A stretch of 64,000 nucleotides of DNA from Aurantibrevibacter litoralis (GTDB lineage: Bacteria > Bacteroidota > Bacteroidia > Flavobacteriales > Flavobacteriaceae): contig NZ_JAYEEQ010000007.1 of the NCBI RefSeq assembly GCF_034651555.1, positions 1 to 64,000 on the forward strand, written 5' to 3'. A program made the translations under genes and the position numbers. Positions 33,535 through 42,768 of the stretch are shown here, one piece after another (the stretch's first letter is position 1; each line of letters begins with the position of its first letter). The notes beneath the pieces were generated by a model. That model was not told the origin of the DNA. It ran no database searches and worked only from the letters and a program-made list of their open reading frames with translations.

Positions 33535-35913
33535 ATGGCTGAACCAAACGAAAAAATAGACCAACTTCTTGAAAGGATAGCGGTACTTGTGAAAAAACAG
33601 GACGACTTTTCAAGAGAAATACACCTGCTGCGATCGGAATTGAATAGCCTCAAAAATCCAACACCAATCAGTGCTGCAGAAAAAGTAGAAATTGAAACCA
33701 ATATACCAAGTAGCGAAACGTACTTCGCCACCCAAAAAGCAAGTGCAAGGGCTGAGGTCGGTTCATTGCAGCATCAAATCAAGGAAGAGCGCATGCTTCA
33801 ACCCGATTCTACTTTAAATAAACCTCCTAAAGGAAAATCGAACTTAGAAAAATTTATTGGCGAAAACTTAATTAACAAAATAGGAATTGCTATTACCGTA
33901 ATTGGGGTTGGCATTGGTGCTAAATATTCTATAGAAAATGATCTAATAAGTCCATTAACACGGATTATTATAGGCTATCTGTTTGGTTTAGGGTTGTTAG
34001 GTGTTGGATTAAAGCTAAAACGAGACTATGAAAATTATAGTGCCGTTTTGGTAAGTGGTGCTATGGCTATTATGTATTTTATTACGTATTTTGCCTATGG
34101 GTTATATGCGTTAATCCCCCAGATTATGGCATTCGTCCTTATGCTCGTTTTTACCATATTCACGGTAATTGCAGCTATAAGCTATAACCGGCAACTAATA
34201 GCGCATATAGGACTTGTAGGTGCTTATGCAGTTCCCTTTCTATTAAGCGAAAGCAGTGGGAACGTGGCAATTCTTTTTTCGTATATGGCCATGTTAAATA
34301 TGGGCATTCTTGCCATTGCCTTTAAAAAATATTGGAAACCGCTGTACTATGTTTCCTTCGTCCTAACCTGGCTCATTTTCTTGTCCTGGTATATTTTTAA
34401 ATACCAAACTTCCGAGCATTTTGTTCTTGCTTTGGTATTTATTTCTATATACTTTACCCTATTCTACCTTATTTTTCTGGCGTATAAACTACTTCAAAAG
34501 GAAAAGTTTGTGGGTAGTGATATTGCGCTGTTAGTACTTAATTCCTTTCTTTTTTATGGAATTGGATACACTATTCTCGATGGGCATCAAACGGCGGGGC
34601 AGCTATTAGGTGTATTTACGTTGTGTAATGCTATGGTCCATTTTATAGTGAGTGTGCTCATTTATCGTAAAAAACTGGCCGACAAAAATATTCATTATCT
34701 CATTGCAGGCATGGTGCTTATTTTTGTTACCATAGCGATTCCGGTTCAGTTAAACGGCAATTGGGTTACGTTGCTGTGGGCAGGTGAGGCGGCTCTTTTA
34801 TTTTGGATCGGAAGAACAAAAAATGTTTCGTTCTACGAAAAGCTTTCGTATCCCTTACTGTTTTTGGCTTTTTTTAGCATTCTGCAAGACTGGGATTCTG
34901 CGTATAATGCCTATTATACCCAAGGTTCGGAAGCAAGAATTACGCCCTTACTCAATGTACATTTCTTGAGCTCCTTACTATTCATTGCCGCATTTGTGTT
35001 TATCAATCTACTGCATCAAAATAAGAACTATGTCCCCGCGTATGCACCGCAAAGGACAATTTCAAAATTGATATCTTTTAGTATTCCGGCTATTCTCATT
35101 GTTACCATCTACTATGCCTTTCGGTTGGAAATAGCATCGTACTGGAATCAACTCTTTAGCGATTCGATCCTTAAAATTAATGAGGAAAATCAGGAATTTG
35201 CAACGACCTATTGGAATGACGACCTACACCGATTAAAGACCATTTGGATCCTCAATTATTCCCTGCTTTTTGTGTCGATACTTTCTTTTGCCAATCTAAT
35301 AAAATTTAAAAGTAGGACGTTTGGCGTGATAAATCTTGGTTTAATCCTGTTGGTACTCTGTACTTTTTTAGTACAAGGCCTATATCAACTAAGTGAGCTT
35401 CGTGAAAGCTATCTAGCACAAACCTTAGCGCACTATTACCAAAGAGGAATTAGTAACCTATGGATGCGCTATATTTCATTTTCATTTGTGGCATTAGCGC
35501 TCTATGCATGCTATAAACACATCACACAAGATTTTCAAAAGAATACCTTTAAAATTGGTTTTGAACTCCTGTTGCATAGCACGATTTTGTGGATTGCGAG
35601 TAGTGAACTCATACATTGGATGGATATTTTTAATTCGGAACAATCGTATAAACTGGGATTAAGCATTTTATGGGGTCTATATTCCCTTTTCCTAATTGCT
35701 TTTGGAATATGGAAGAATAACAAGCCTGTGCGCATAGGAGCAATCGTTTTGTTTGGTATTACCTTGGTAAAATTGTTTTTCTATGACATATCGCACCTAA
35801 ACACCATTGCGAAAACCATCGTTTTTGTGTCTTTAGGGCTATTGCTTTTGGTCATCTCATTTTTATATACAAAGTACAAGCACGTAATATCGGATCATGA
35901 AGGCGATACCTAA
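33535..35913 (+). CDS. DUF2339 polytopic membrane protein
   Basis: A 792-residue protein. Residues ~1-45 form a coiled coil (NEKIDQLLERIAVLVKKQDD), a low-complexity linker follows, then about 20 transmembrane segments from residue ~110. The segment NLEKFIGENLINKIGIAITVIGVGIG marks the DUF2339 family. Function unknown. It overlaps the DUF3999 gene by 17 bases; this pairing is recurrent in bacteria and suggests a two-component membrane complex. Confidence 0.85.
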   Translation: MAEPNEKIDQLLERIAVLVKKQDDFSREIHLLRSELNSLKNPTPISAAEKVEIETNIPSSETYFATQKASARAEVGSLQHQIKEERMLQPDSTLNKPPKGKSNLEKFIGENLINKIGIAITVIGVGIGAKYSIENDLISPLTRIIIGYLFGLGLLGVGLKLKRDYENYSAVLVSGAMAIMYFITYFAYGLYALIPQIMAFVLMLVFTIFTVIAAISYNRQLIAHIGLVGAYAVPFLLSESSGNVAILFSYMAMLNMGILAIAFKKYWKPLYYVSFVLTWLIFLSWYIFKYQTSEHFVLALVFISIYFTLFYLIFLAYKLLQKEKFVGSDIALLVLNSFLFYGIGYTILDGHQTAGQLLGVFTLCNAMVHFIVSVLIYRKKLADKNIHYLIAGMVLIFVTIAIPVQLNGNWVTLLWAGEAALLFWIGRTKNVSFYEKLSYPLLFLAFFSILQDWDSAYNAYYTQGSEARITPLLNVHFLSSLLFIAAFVFINLLHQNKNYVPAYAPQRTISKLISFSIPAILIVTIYYAFRLEIASYWNQLFSDSILKINEENQEFATTYWNDDLHRLKTIWILNYSLLFVSILSFANLIKFKSRTFGVINLGLILLVLCTFLVQGLYQLSELRESYLAQTLAHYYQRGISNLWMRYISFSFVALALYACYKHITQDFQKNTFKIGFELLLHSTILWIASSELIHWMDIFNSEQSYKLGLSILWGLYSLFLIAFGIWKNNKPVRIGAIVLFGITLVKLFFYDISHLNTIAKTIVFVSLGLLLLVISFLYTKYKHVISDHEGDT

Positions 35914-37129
35914 ACACATCAGCATGCTGCTACTTTTTATGAGCGCTTTTGCTTACGGACAAATAGGGCAGTACAACTTTAAACGCGAACTTAAAGGGGT
36001 CTCAGAACAATGGCATACATTGATTCTGCCCGATGAGGTTTTCGGAAAAATTACCGATGCTGGAACAGACCTCAGAATCTTCGGTATTACAACAGATAAA
36101 GACACCATTGAAACCCCTTATTTTCTTCGAGTTGCATCGGAAAATGTAGTGCAGAAGGAAGTTGCCTTTAGCACCCTGAACACCTCGCATAATACGCAAG
36201 GTTATTATGTCACTTTTGAAATTCCGACTTCAGAAGCCATCAACCAAATTGCGCTCGATTTTAACCAACCTAATTTTGATTGGCAAATTAAATTAGAAGG
36301 AAGTCAGAACCAAAAAGACTGGTTTACCGTTTTGGAAAACTACCGAATCTTATCCATAAAAAACGAAATCACGGACTTTCAGTTCACTACCTTGGCATTT
36401 CAAAACTCAAAATACCGTTTTTTTAGACTACGTATTGAAAGCAACCAAAAACCGGTGCTGACCGCTGCCCGTATTGCCCGGCATGATGTTACAGACGGCA
36501 CATTTAGAACGTTTGCCCATCGAAAATTGAAAGTAACCAACAATAGAGAAACCAAACAAACTGAAATTGATGTGGAATTACAAATACCTGTTCCGCTGAG
36601 CCGTATAAAAATTAATGTGAAAGATTCGTTCGACTATTATCGGTCAACAACCCTAAAGTATCTTACCGACAGCATCAAGACAGAGCAAGGCTGGAGGTAC
36701 AATTACAAAACGTTAGCCTCCGGAACTCTAAATTCGCTTGATGAAAATGAGTTTAAATGTAATAGCACCACCCTGCAAAGACTTAAAATAGTCATTCAAA
36801 ATCAAGACAATCAGCCCTTAACGATAGACGATGTAGTACTTAAAGGCTATGTACATGAGGTGGTTGCGCGTTTTACAGAACAGGGCACCTATTTTTTAAC
36901 CTACGGGAATAAAAATGCGGCAAAACCCCAATATGACATTGCACGATTTAGGGACAATGTACCGGACAGTGTAAAGGTTTTAACGCTAGGTAGCGAATTG
37001 AAAATTGAGAAAGGAAACGGGCAAAAGACGGCACCCCTTTTTGAAAATAAGCTATGGTTGTGGGCTATAATGGGAATCCTCATCATAGTGCTCGGAGGAT
37101 TTTCCATAAAAATGATGCGAAAAGAATAG
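35897..37129 (+). CDS. DUF3999-like periplasmic protein with C-terminal anchor
   Basis: A 410-residue protein with a signal peptide (MLLLFMSAFAYG), two discoidin-like beta domains (INQIALDFNQPNFDWQIKLEG; VPLSRIKINVKDSFDYYRST) and a C-terminal transmembrane helix (LWAIMGILIIVLGGFSI). The arrangement matches DUF3999 proteins encoded next to DUF2339. It overlaps the upstream gene, so the two are translationally coupled. It probably presents a sugar-binding-like face to the periplasm. Confidence 0.75.
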   Translation: MKAIPKHISMLLLFMSAFAYGQIGQYNFKRELKGVSEQWHTLILPDEVFGKITDAGTDLRIFGITTDKDTIETPYFLRVASENVVQKEVAFSTLNTSHNTQGYYVTFEIPTSEAINQIALDFNQPNFDWQIKLEGSQNQKDWFTVLENYRILSIKNEITDFQFTTLAFQNSKYRFFRLRIESNQKPVLTAARIARHDVTDGTFRTFAHRKLKVTNNRETKQTEIDVELQIPVPLSRIKINVKDSFDYYRSTTLKYLTDSIKTEQGWRYNYKTLASGTLNSLDENEFKCNSTTLQRLKIVIQNQDNQPLTIDDVVLKGYVHEVVARFTEQGTYFLTYGNKNAAKPQYDIARFRDNVPDSVKVLTLGSELKIEKGNGQKTAPLFENKLWLWAIMGILIIVLGGFSIKMMRKE

Positions 37130-37355
37130 CAAACGGCATACACGTTATCGAGTATCTTGCTTCGTCCTCAGGCAAGAGATGCGTTATAGATATATCTTAA
37201 CCCTTGGTGTAAACTTAGGCTTCTTTGGATGATTTGCCAATTTTTTTTCAATTGTAAAATTTAAGGATCATAGAGGTACACTTTTGATTCCTACAAAAAA
37301 GGAAAATCTGTTATTGCTTTGTATGGTAGATTTTAGTAATGGAGGGTAACAAGTT

Positions 37356-38765
37356 TTAGGGTTTTCCTTGATTTTTCCGACTAAAAATCAAAAACAATAT
37401 CCCACATAAGAGCCATGCCGGTAGTGTTACAAACGAAAGAAAAACGTTAAATTGGATCGATATAAAATAGAATAATCCAAAGCTTATCGCCCAAGCATAA
37501 AGCACGGCTTTATTATAGTTTAGGTTTGCTTTTTCAGCATAGTTTGGTAGTATTCCTACTTTTTCCGCAAAGAAATGTTCAAAGACAATGATAGCGCCAA
37601 ATGGAGCCAAAATAAAGCCATATAGGGCTACAAAATCTAATAGTTTCATGGCAAAGGCCGGGAATAATCCGGCTATAGTAGCTATGCCACCGGCGATTAA
37701 AGTAACCCAAAAGGTGGATACTTTCGGAATCACTGCCTGAAACGCCAATCCTGCCCGGTATATGGTGGGGTTCGCTGTAGTCCATCCGGCTAAGACGACA
37801 GCGATAATTCCAAAAATACCAATAGCATTATGCGCCAAAGGCCCGGGTGCTACCGACGGAGCTTCGCCATTGGCTAAAAATGCCTGAGCTTCCGGCGATT
37901 TCAAATATACCGCATAGAGCAAGGCCGCCGCAATCCAAGCCATATAATGTCCTACATACATTCCGGCGGCGGTGGTCCAACCGGAACTTGCTTTTTTGGC
38001 AAAACGGAATACTGAAAGATCAGACATGCCGATGTGCATCGCTGCATTGGCAAACCAGGACCAAATGACCACATGCCAAAACGTATATTTTAACTGTCCG
38101 GGAAAAGGTTCCGAACCTTCGCCCCAAATAGCCCAAAAATCAGCAAAACTATGGACGCCGAGTTGTTGCAAGGCAACGATGCCACAGGCTAGAAACGCCA
38201 ATACGATTACGGGCGACATCCAGTTCGCCGCTTTAGAGACGGTGTCGTAGCCCTTAGAGGCAACCAGAGAAATGACCGCCCCAACGGCGATTACGATCAA
38301 AACCCAAACCATACCATTGGGCATGGTATCTGTAAGTTTAGGCATTTCCATATTAAAAGGGATACCCACAGCCGTAGCCGATACCGTAATCATGGCACCT
38401 GCCAAAAAACAAAACAAAATACCATTGGCCAAGTTATATCCAATGACCAATTTTTTACCGCAGATTTTCTCTAATTGGTAGTAGAGTGTCAACCTGTGTT
38501 TCACAGCAATTTCTGCGGTAAGAAAGCGCCAGGTTAACACCGCAAGAAGGTTCCCTAAAAGTAGTCCAATAATTAAATCAAAAGCACTTACTCCTGCCGT
38601 TAAAAATAGCGGGCCAATCACGAATTCCGTACCGGCCGCATGTTCTCCGGCATACATTCCCAGAAAACTTTGCCATCCTTTTAATTTGGAGGTAGGTACC
38701 GGCGTTCTTTCAAATTCCCCGCCTGCAAGTTCTGTTACTTCTTCGTCTATATTATATTGGCTCAT
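37356..38765 (-). CDS. NCS1-type (CodB-like) permease in the rhamnose operon
   Basis: A 469-residue inner-membrane protein with about 12 transmembrane segments of the nucleobase-cation symport-1 kind: the opening LKGWQSFLGMYAGEHAAGTEFVIGP, then YNLANGILFCFLAGAMI and VVLAGWTTANPTIYRAGLAF. Known NCS1 members carry cytosine, hydantoins or thiamine precursors. Here it is the last gene of a rhamnose operon, 9 bases after the lactate-oxidase-like gene, where a rhamnose carrier would be expected. Transport of rhamnose or lactate is therefore an inference that departs from the family norm. Confidence 0.8.
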   Translation of the reverse strand: MSQYNIDEEVTELAGGEFERTPVPTSKLKGWQSFLGMYAGEHAAGTEFVIGPLFLTAGVSAFDLIIGLLLGNLLAVLTWRFLTAEIAVKHRLTLYYQLEKICGKKLVIGYNLANGILFCFLAGAMITVSATAVGIPFNMEMPKLTDTMPNGMVWVLIVIAVGAVISLVASKGYDTVSKAANWMSPVIVLAFLACGIVALQQLGVHSFADFWAIWGEGSEPFPGQLKYTFWHVVIWSWFANAAMHIGMSDLSVFRFAKKASSGWTTAAGMYVGHYMAWIAAALLYAVYLKSPEAQAFLANGEAPSVAPGPLAHNAIGIFGIIAVVLAGWTTANPTIYRAGLAFQAVIPKVSTFWVTLIAGGIATIAGLFPAFAMKLLDFVALYGFILAPFGAIIVFEHFFAEKVGILPNYAEKANLNYNKAVLYAWAISFGLFYFISIQFNVFLSFVTLPAWLLCGILFLIFSRKNQGKP

Positions 38766-38774
38766 GTATAGGGT

Positions 38775-39926
38775 TTATTTGGATAGTAAATGATTTGGAA
38801 GGTCTTCTACACGCATACAGCACAGTTGATCCATGACTTGTTTAAACTGTCGTTTTAAAATTGCAATGGTATGGTCGCCGCCTTTGGCACCTAAAGCGGC
38901 AGTACCGTATAAGAAGGAACGGCCCATAAAGGTAAACTTGGCACCACTAGCCATACAGCGGGCAATGTCCGGTCCGGATCGGAGACCACTGTCTATCATT
39001 ATTTCTATCTGATCTCCATATTTTTTGGCGATGTCTTGCAGGGAGTTTATAGTAGATTCGGCGGCATCCAATTGCCGTCCTCCATGGTTAGATACAATAA
39101 TACCGTCGAATCCCATTTTAATAGCATCTTGAGTGTCCTGTTCCGATGCCACGCCCTTCAAGACCAGTTTTCCTTTCCATTGATCTCGAATGGGCTTTAT
39201 CAGTTCCTCATTTAAGCGTCCTGAAAAAGTAGTGTCCATAAACTGCCCTAATTGTTTTAAATTGAGTCCTTTAGGGGTATAAGGTTTTAGCGTTTCAAAG
39301 GTGGGTTGGCCGTGCTTTAGGGTTTGGTAGGCCCATACCGGTTTTCCAAGTATTTGTAGGATGTTTGTGAGCGACATTTTTGGAGGTAGTGCAAGGCCGT
39401 TACGAATGTCTCTTGGGCGATACCCAAAAGTGGGTACATCGCACAATAACACCAAAACGGGACATTGCGCTGCCGCGGCTCGTTTTATGATATCTGTACG
39501 GATGGCGTCATCCACCGGATTGTACAACTGAAACCAAGCGTTGCCTTCGGTAAGTTCACTGGCCCGTTCTATGTTCATGGTGGTCACTGTACTCAAAATA
39601 AAAGGGATATTGTGCCGATGGGCTGCCTTTGCCAAAATTTCCGGCGAATTGGGCCACATGAGACCCTGAAGTCCAACAGGAGCAATACCAAAGGGAGCGT
39701 CGAATTCCATCCCTAAAACCGAAGTTTTGGTGGTGCTGTTGCCATAATTTTGAAGATACCGAGGCTGTAGCTGTATTTCTCGAATATCGGCCGTATTTCG
39801 CATCAAATTCACATCTTCATTGCAACCTCCATCTAAATATTCAAAGGCAAAGCGAGGCACCCGCTTTCGTGCCTTTTTACGTAAATCGTCAACAGAGGGG
39901 TACTTCGAATTAATTTGAGAGGACAT
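38775..39926 (-). CDS. FMN-dependent alpha-hydroxy acid oxidase/dehydrogenase (LldD-like)
   Basis: A 383-residue FMN TIM barrel. The signature is SNHGGRQLDAAESTI with the catalytic His, plus LKGVASEQDTQDAIKMGFDG and IDSGLRSGPDIARCMASGA. The N-terminal ARKRVPRFAFEYLDGGCNED is typical. These enzymes oxidise L-lactate, glycolate or other 2-hydroxy acids. It lies 3 bases from the rhamnulokinase-like gene. In the rhamnose pathway it would oxidise the L-lactate formed by RhaEW to pyruvate, which fits the operon well. Confidence 0.85.
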   Translation of the reverse strand: MSSQINSKYPSVDDLRKKARKRVPRFAFEYLDGGCNEDVNLMRNTADIREIQLQPRYLQNYGNSTTKTSVLGMEFDAPFGIAPVGLQGLMWPNSPEILAKAAHRHNIPFILSTVTTMNIERASELTEGNAWFQLYNPVDDAIRTDIIKRAAAAQCPVLVLLCDVPTFGYRPRDIRNGLALPPKMSLTNILQILGKPVWAYQTLKHGQPTFETLKPYTPKGLNLKQLGQFMDTTFSGRLNEELIKPIRDQWKGKLVLKGVASEQDTQDAIKMGFDGIIVSNHGGRQLDAAESTINSLQDIAKKYGDQIEIMIDSGLRSGPDIARCMASGAKFTFMGRSFLYGTAALGAKGGDHTIAILKRQFKQVMDQLCCMRVEDLPNHLLSK

Positions 39927-39929
39927 AAT

Positions 39930-41303
39930 TTAGTTGGTTTTAAGGACGGACAATTCTTTTAAAGCATAATTTTTTTCCAGAAAATCGGGATTCAGTTTCG
40001 ATGGCGAAATAACAATGGCGGCTCCTAAGGCTGAACCGATGGCTGCATTCGTGGTCTGTATTTTTAGGGGATCAAAAAAATGCGCCAGCAGTTGCATGTA
40101 TAATTCATTATCACTAAAACCACCATCCACAAAAAGTCGATCTATGGGTTCATCGCCTATAACGGCTTCAATACTTTTTAGTTGCAACAGCACCAGCTCG
40201 TAGACCAATTGATGGTAGGCATGTTCAAATGTGTCAAAAGGGATGCGGGTTTTCGGAATAGGATACGCATTGGCAATGCTTTTCCATTTAAACATTGGCT
40301 GAAAGTCCTTTTGAAGTTCAAAAAAAACGGTTGGATCGAATTTTACACTGCGATGGTATGTTTCGGGTACATTGAAATGGGCGGACAATACTTTTACCTG
40401 AAGTTGGTGCTCATTGCCAAGGAATAAGCGGGATGCTTTTGCGGGACTACCGTTAACCTGCATATTGTAAAGGCTTCCGCGCCCTATGTCTTCCTTGGAC
40501 AAAGGTTCTTGGGTAAACGGATTGATGGAAATGCTCCAAGTGCCGGTGGATACCAACACAAACGGCTTGGACTGGCTTCGTACGTAAGGCACAAGAGCCG
40601 ACGAGCTATCGTGTATGCCGATCCCTATTTTGATGCTTTTTCCGTTTATTACGATGTCAAACGTAGTGTTGGTGGGAACAACAGGAGGCAATACGCGATC
40701 TATTTTTTCCTGCTGCACCCAATCATGGTAGGCTTTTTTTTCGTAATCCCATAATAGCGTATGGCACCCGATACTGGTATATTCGCTTACCGGAAAGCCT
40801 GTGAACAGATAGCTGAGGTATTGGGGCAGGTGTAAAGCGTATGTTATCTTTTTAAAGGTTTCGGGCTTTGTTTTCTTTAGCCAATACAATTGCATTCCCG
40901 TATTGAGCATCCCTAATTTTGGCGACCCTGTAATCCTCGATATCTCCGATTCCGGGCCATATTCGGCATAAAAGGAATCGGATACCTTTGCTGCCAATGG
41001 CTTCATATAATTGTACAGCGGAGTCAGTACTTGTCCGCTTCCATCAATATGCACCATACTGGCACCGTAGCAAGAAAAATTAAGGGATACTATATCATAA
41101 TCCGGTAGCGCCAACATACGGTAAAATACTTCTTTGGTCCACTCCTCTAACGCTCTTATATTTTCGGTGGGATAACCATCCTCATCGGCAATCTCATCAA
41201 AATGAGCATACTCCCGATATACTTCTTGGAAAGCAGCATCAAAAAGAAAAAACTTCTTATTGGTGCGCCCAATATCAAAAATTGCGGTTACTTTTTTCTT
41301 CAT
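39930..41303 (-). CDS. FGGY-family carbohydrate kinase, probable L-rhamnulokinase
   Basis: A 457-residue FGGY-family kinase. The N-terminal phosphate loop is TAIFDIGRTNKKFFLFD; later come GIGIHDSSSALVPYV, LVSTGTWSISINPF and DRLFVDGGFSDNELYMQLLA. The sequence is closer to fuculose/rhamnulose kinases than to xylulokinase. Genomic context (rhamnose isomerase 10 bases upstream, aldolase further up) makes L-rhamnulose the likely substrate, yielding L-rhamnulose-1-phosphate. No truncation is seen. Confidence 0.8.
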   Translation of the reverse strand: MKKKVTAIFDIGRTNKKFFLFDAAFQEVYREYAHFDEIADEDGYPTENIRALEEWTKEVFYRMLALPDYDIVSLNFSCYGASMVHIDGSGQVLTPLYNYMKPLAAKVSDSFYAEYGPESEISRITGSPKLGMLNTGMQLYWLKKTKPETFKKITYALHLPQYLSYLFTGFPVSEYTSIGCHTLLWDYEKKAYHDWVQQEKIDRVLPPVVPTNTTFDIVINGKSIKIGIGIHDSSSALVPYVRSQSKPFVLVSTGTWSISINPFTQEPLSKEDIGRGSLYNMQVNGSPAKASRLFLGNEHQLQVKVLSAHFNVPETYHRSVKFDPTVFFELQKDFQPMFKWKSIANAYPIPKTRIPFDTFEHAYHQLVYELVLLQLKSIEAVIGDEPIDRLFVDGGFSDNELYMQLLAHFFDPLKIQTTNAAIGSALGAAIVISPSKLNPDFLEKNYALKELSVLKTN

Positions 41304-41313
41304 CCCAAATAGA

Positions 41314-42594
41314 TTACAAGCCAGTGGCCACTGTATCTTTTCCCCGTTCTTTGATCAATTGTTCCCGCACCTTTAAGAAACGATAAGCTTTTAAGGGTTG
41401 TAACGCAGCCCCCCTTTCCAATCGGGCTCGTTCTAATAAGGGGCGCACATCGGTTCTATAGGCGTTTTGCAGGATTTCCTGACATTGAACCACATCGTTT
41501 TCCTGTTGCGCCGTTTTCAATTGCAGTTGATCTACTAATAATGCTTTGGCGTATGCTTCTTGGATGGCCTCCAAAGATTGCATCAAATCCTCTAAGGGAT
41601 CCTTGCTATTATGACTGGCGTCGATCATCCACGCCGGATAGGGATTTTGTGGATTGTTTTCCATGCCATACACCAATTCATTAAAAATAAGAAAAAGGGC
41701 ATAGGGTTTTATACTGCCTGTAGTAACATCGTCATCCCCATATTTGCTATCATTAAAGTGGAATCCCCCCAGTTTGCCTTTTAACATTAAGGTAGCCACA
41801 ATCTGCTCTATATTGGTATTGGGTAAATGATGACCTAAATCTACCAAAGTGTATGCCTTTTCGCCACAGGCATTGGCCAACATAAAAGAAGTGCCCCAGT
41901 CTTGTATTACCGTGCTGTAAAAATGGGGCTCGTACGGTTTATATTCTATAAAGAGTTTCCAATCGGTAGGCAGCGCACCGTAAATTTTTTTCAAACTATC
42001 CTGAGTATGTTGTAAGGCTACCTGAAAATTGTGCTGACCGGGAAAATTGGAGCCATCGGCCAACCAAACGGTTACACTTTTAGAGCCCAACTGTTCGCCA
42101 ATACGGATTACATCTATATTATGCTGAATAGCCTGTGCTCTAACAGCGGCATCCCCATGGCTCAAGGAACCGTATTTATAACTTTCTTTTTGGTTTTTCT
42201 GATCCTGAAAGGTATTGGAGTTTACCGCATCAAACAACAGATGATGCGATGCAGCTCGTTCTTTTATGGCGGAAAAATCTTGAGGTATGTCCCATGGAAT
42301 GTGCAGCGAAATAGCACCCGCCGTTTGCGTTAGCGCATGCAATAGACCCACATCGTCTATTTTTTGTTCTAAACTAGCCGGTTCTCCGTGAAAGGAAAAT
42401 CGGCCAAATCGGGTGCCGCCGGCACCTAAAGCCCAACTGGGAATGGCGACTTGAAAATGAGCCAGCTTGCCAATGATATCGGCTACGTGAAATCCCTGCT
42501 TGTGCAAGGTATCGGCCAAAAAGCCAAACCTTCTATTGTGATCCTCTAGATCCTCACGGTTGATTTTTTGGATGTGGTCTATATGTAACTTCAT
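41314..42594 (-). CDS. rhaI: L-rhamnose isomerase (RhaI type)
   Basis: A 426-residue TIM-barrel isomerase of the Pseudomonas stutzeri/Bacteroidota RhaI type, different from the enterobacterial RhaA. Characteristic segments are IPSWALGAGGTRFGRF at the N-terminus, LFIEYKPYEPHFYSTVIQDW with a metal-ligand Glu, LVDLGHHLPNTNIEQIVA and GGFHFNDSKYGDDD with metal-ligand His/Asp. It converts L-rhamnose to L-rhamnulose. A terminator-like hairpin separates it from the upstream rhaEW gene, so its level may be set apart from the aldolase. Confidence 0.88.
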   Translation of the reverse strand: MKLHIDHIQKINREDLEDHNRRFGFLADTLHKQGFHVADIIGKLAHFQVAIPSWALGAGGTRFGRFSFHGEPASLEQKIDDVGLLHALTQTAGAISLHIPWDIPQDFSAIKERAASHHLLFDAVNSNTFQDQKNQKESYKYGSLSHGDAAVRAQAIQHNIDVIRIGEQLGSKSVTVWLADGSNFPGQHNFQVALQHTQDSLKKIYGALPTDWKLFIEYKPYEPHFYSTVIQDWGTSFMLANACGEKAYTLVDLGHHLPNTNIEQIVATLMLKGKLGGFHFNDSKYGDDDVTTGSIKPYALFLIFNELVYGMENNPQNPYPAWMIDASHNSKDPLEDLMQSLEAIQEAYAKALLVDQLQLKTAQQENDVVQCQEILQNAYRTDVRPLLERARLERGAALQPLKAYRFLKVREQLIKERGKDTVATGL

Positions 42595-42704
42595 AGTGGT
42601 AATTTAATCTAAATAATTCATGGATGCGCCTTACAACCTCCATTTTATACCTTCTTTTTTTCAGTTGGGTGCGATAAAATAAAAAAAATCCCAAGAAATT
42701 TTTA

Positions 42705-42739
42705 TTAAAAAACCCCCATGAACCAAGCTTGATTCATGG
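42705..42739 (-). terminator. Terminator-like hairpin between rhaEW and rhaI
   Basis: On the minus strand CCATGAA and TTCATGG form a 7-bp stem enclosing CAAGCTTG, which is self-complementary, followed by GGG and a run of T. It lies 30 bases after the rhaEW stop and would reduce readthrough into rhaI. Confidence 0.7.
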
Positions 42740-42768
42740 AAGGTTTCCTTGAAAAAAAACGAAACAAC

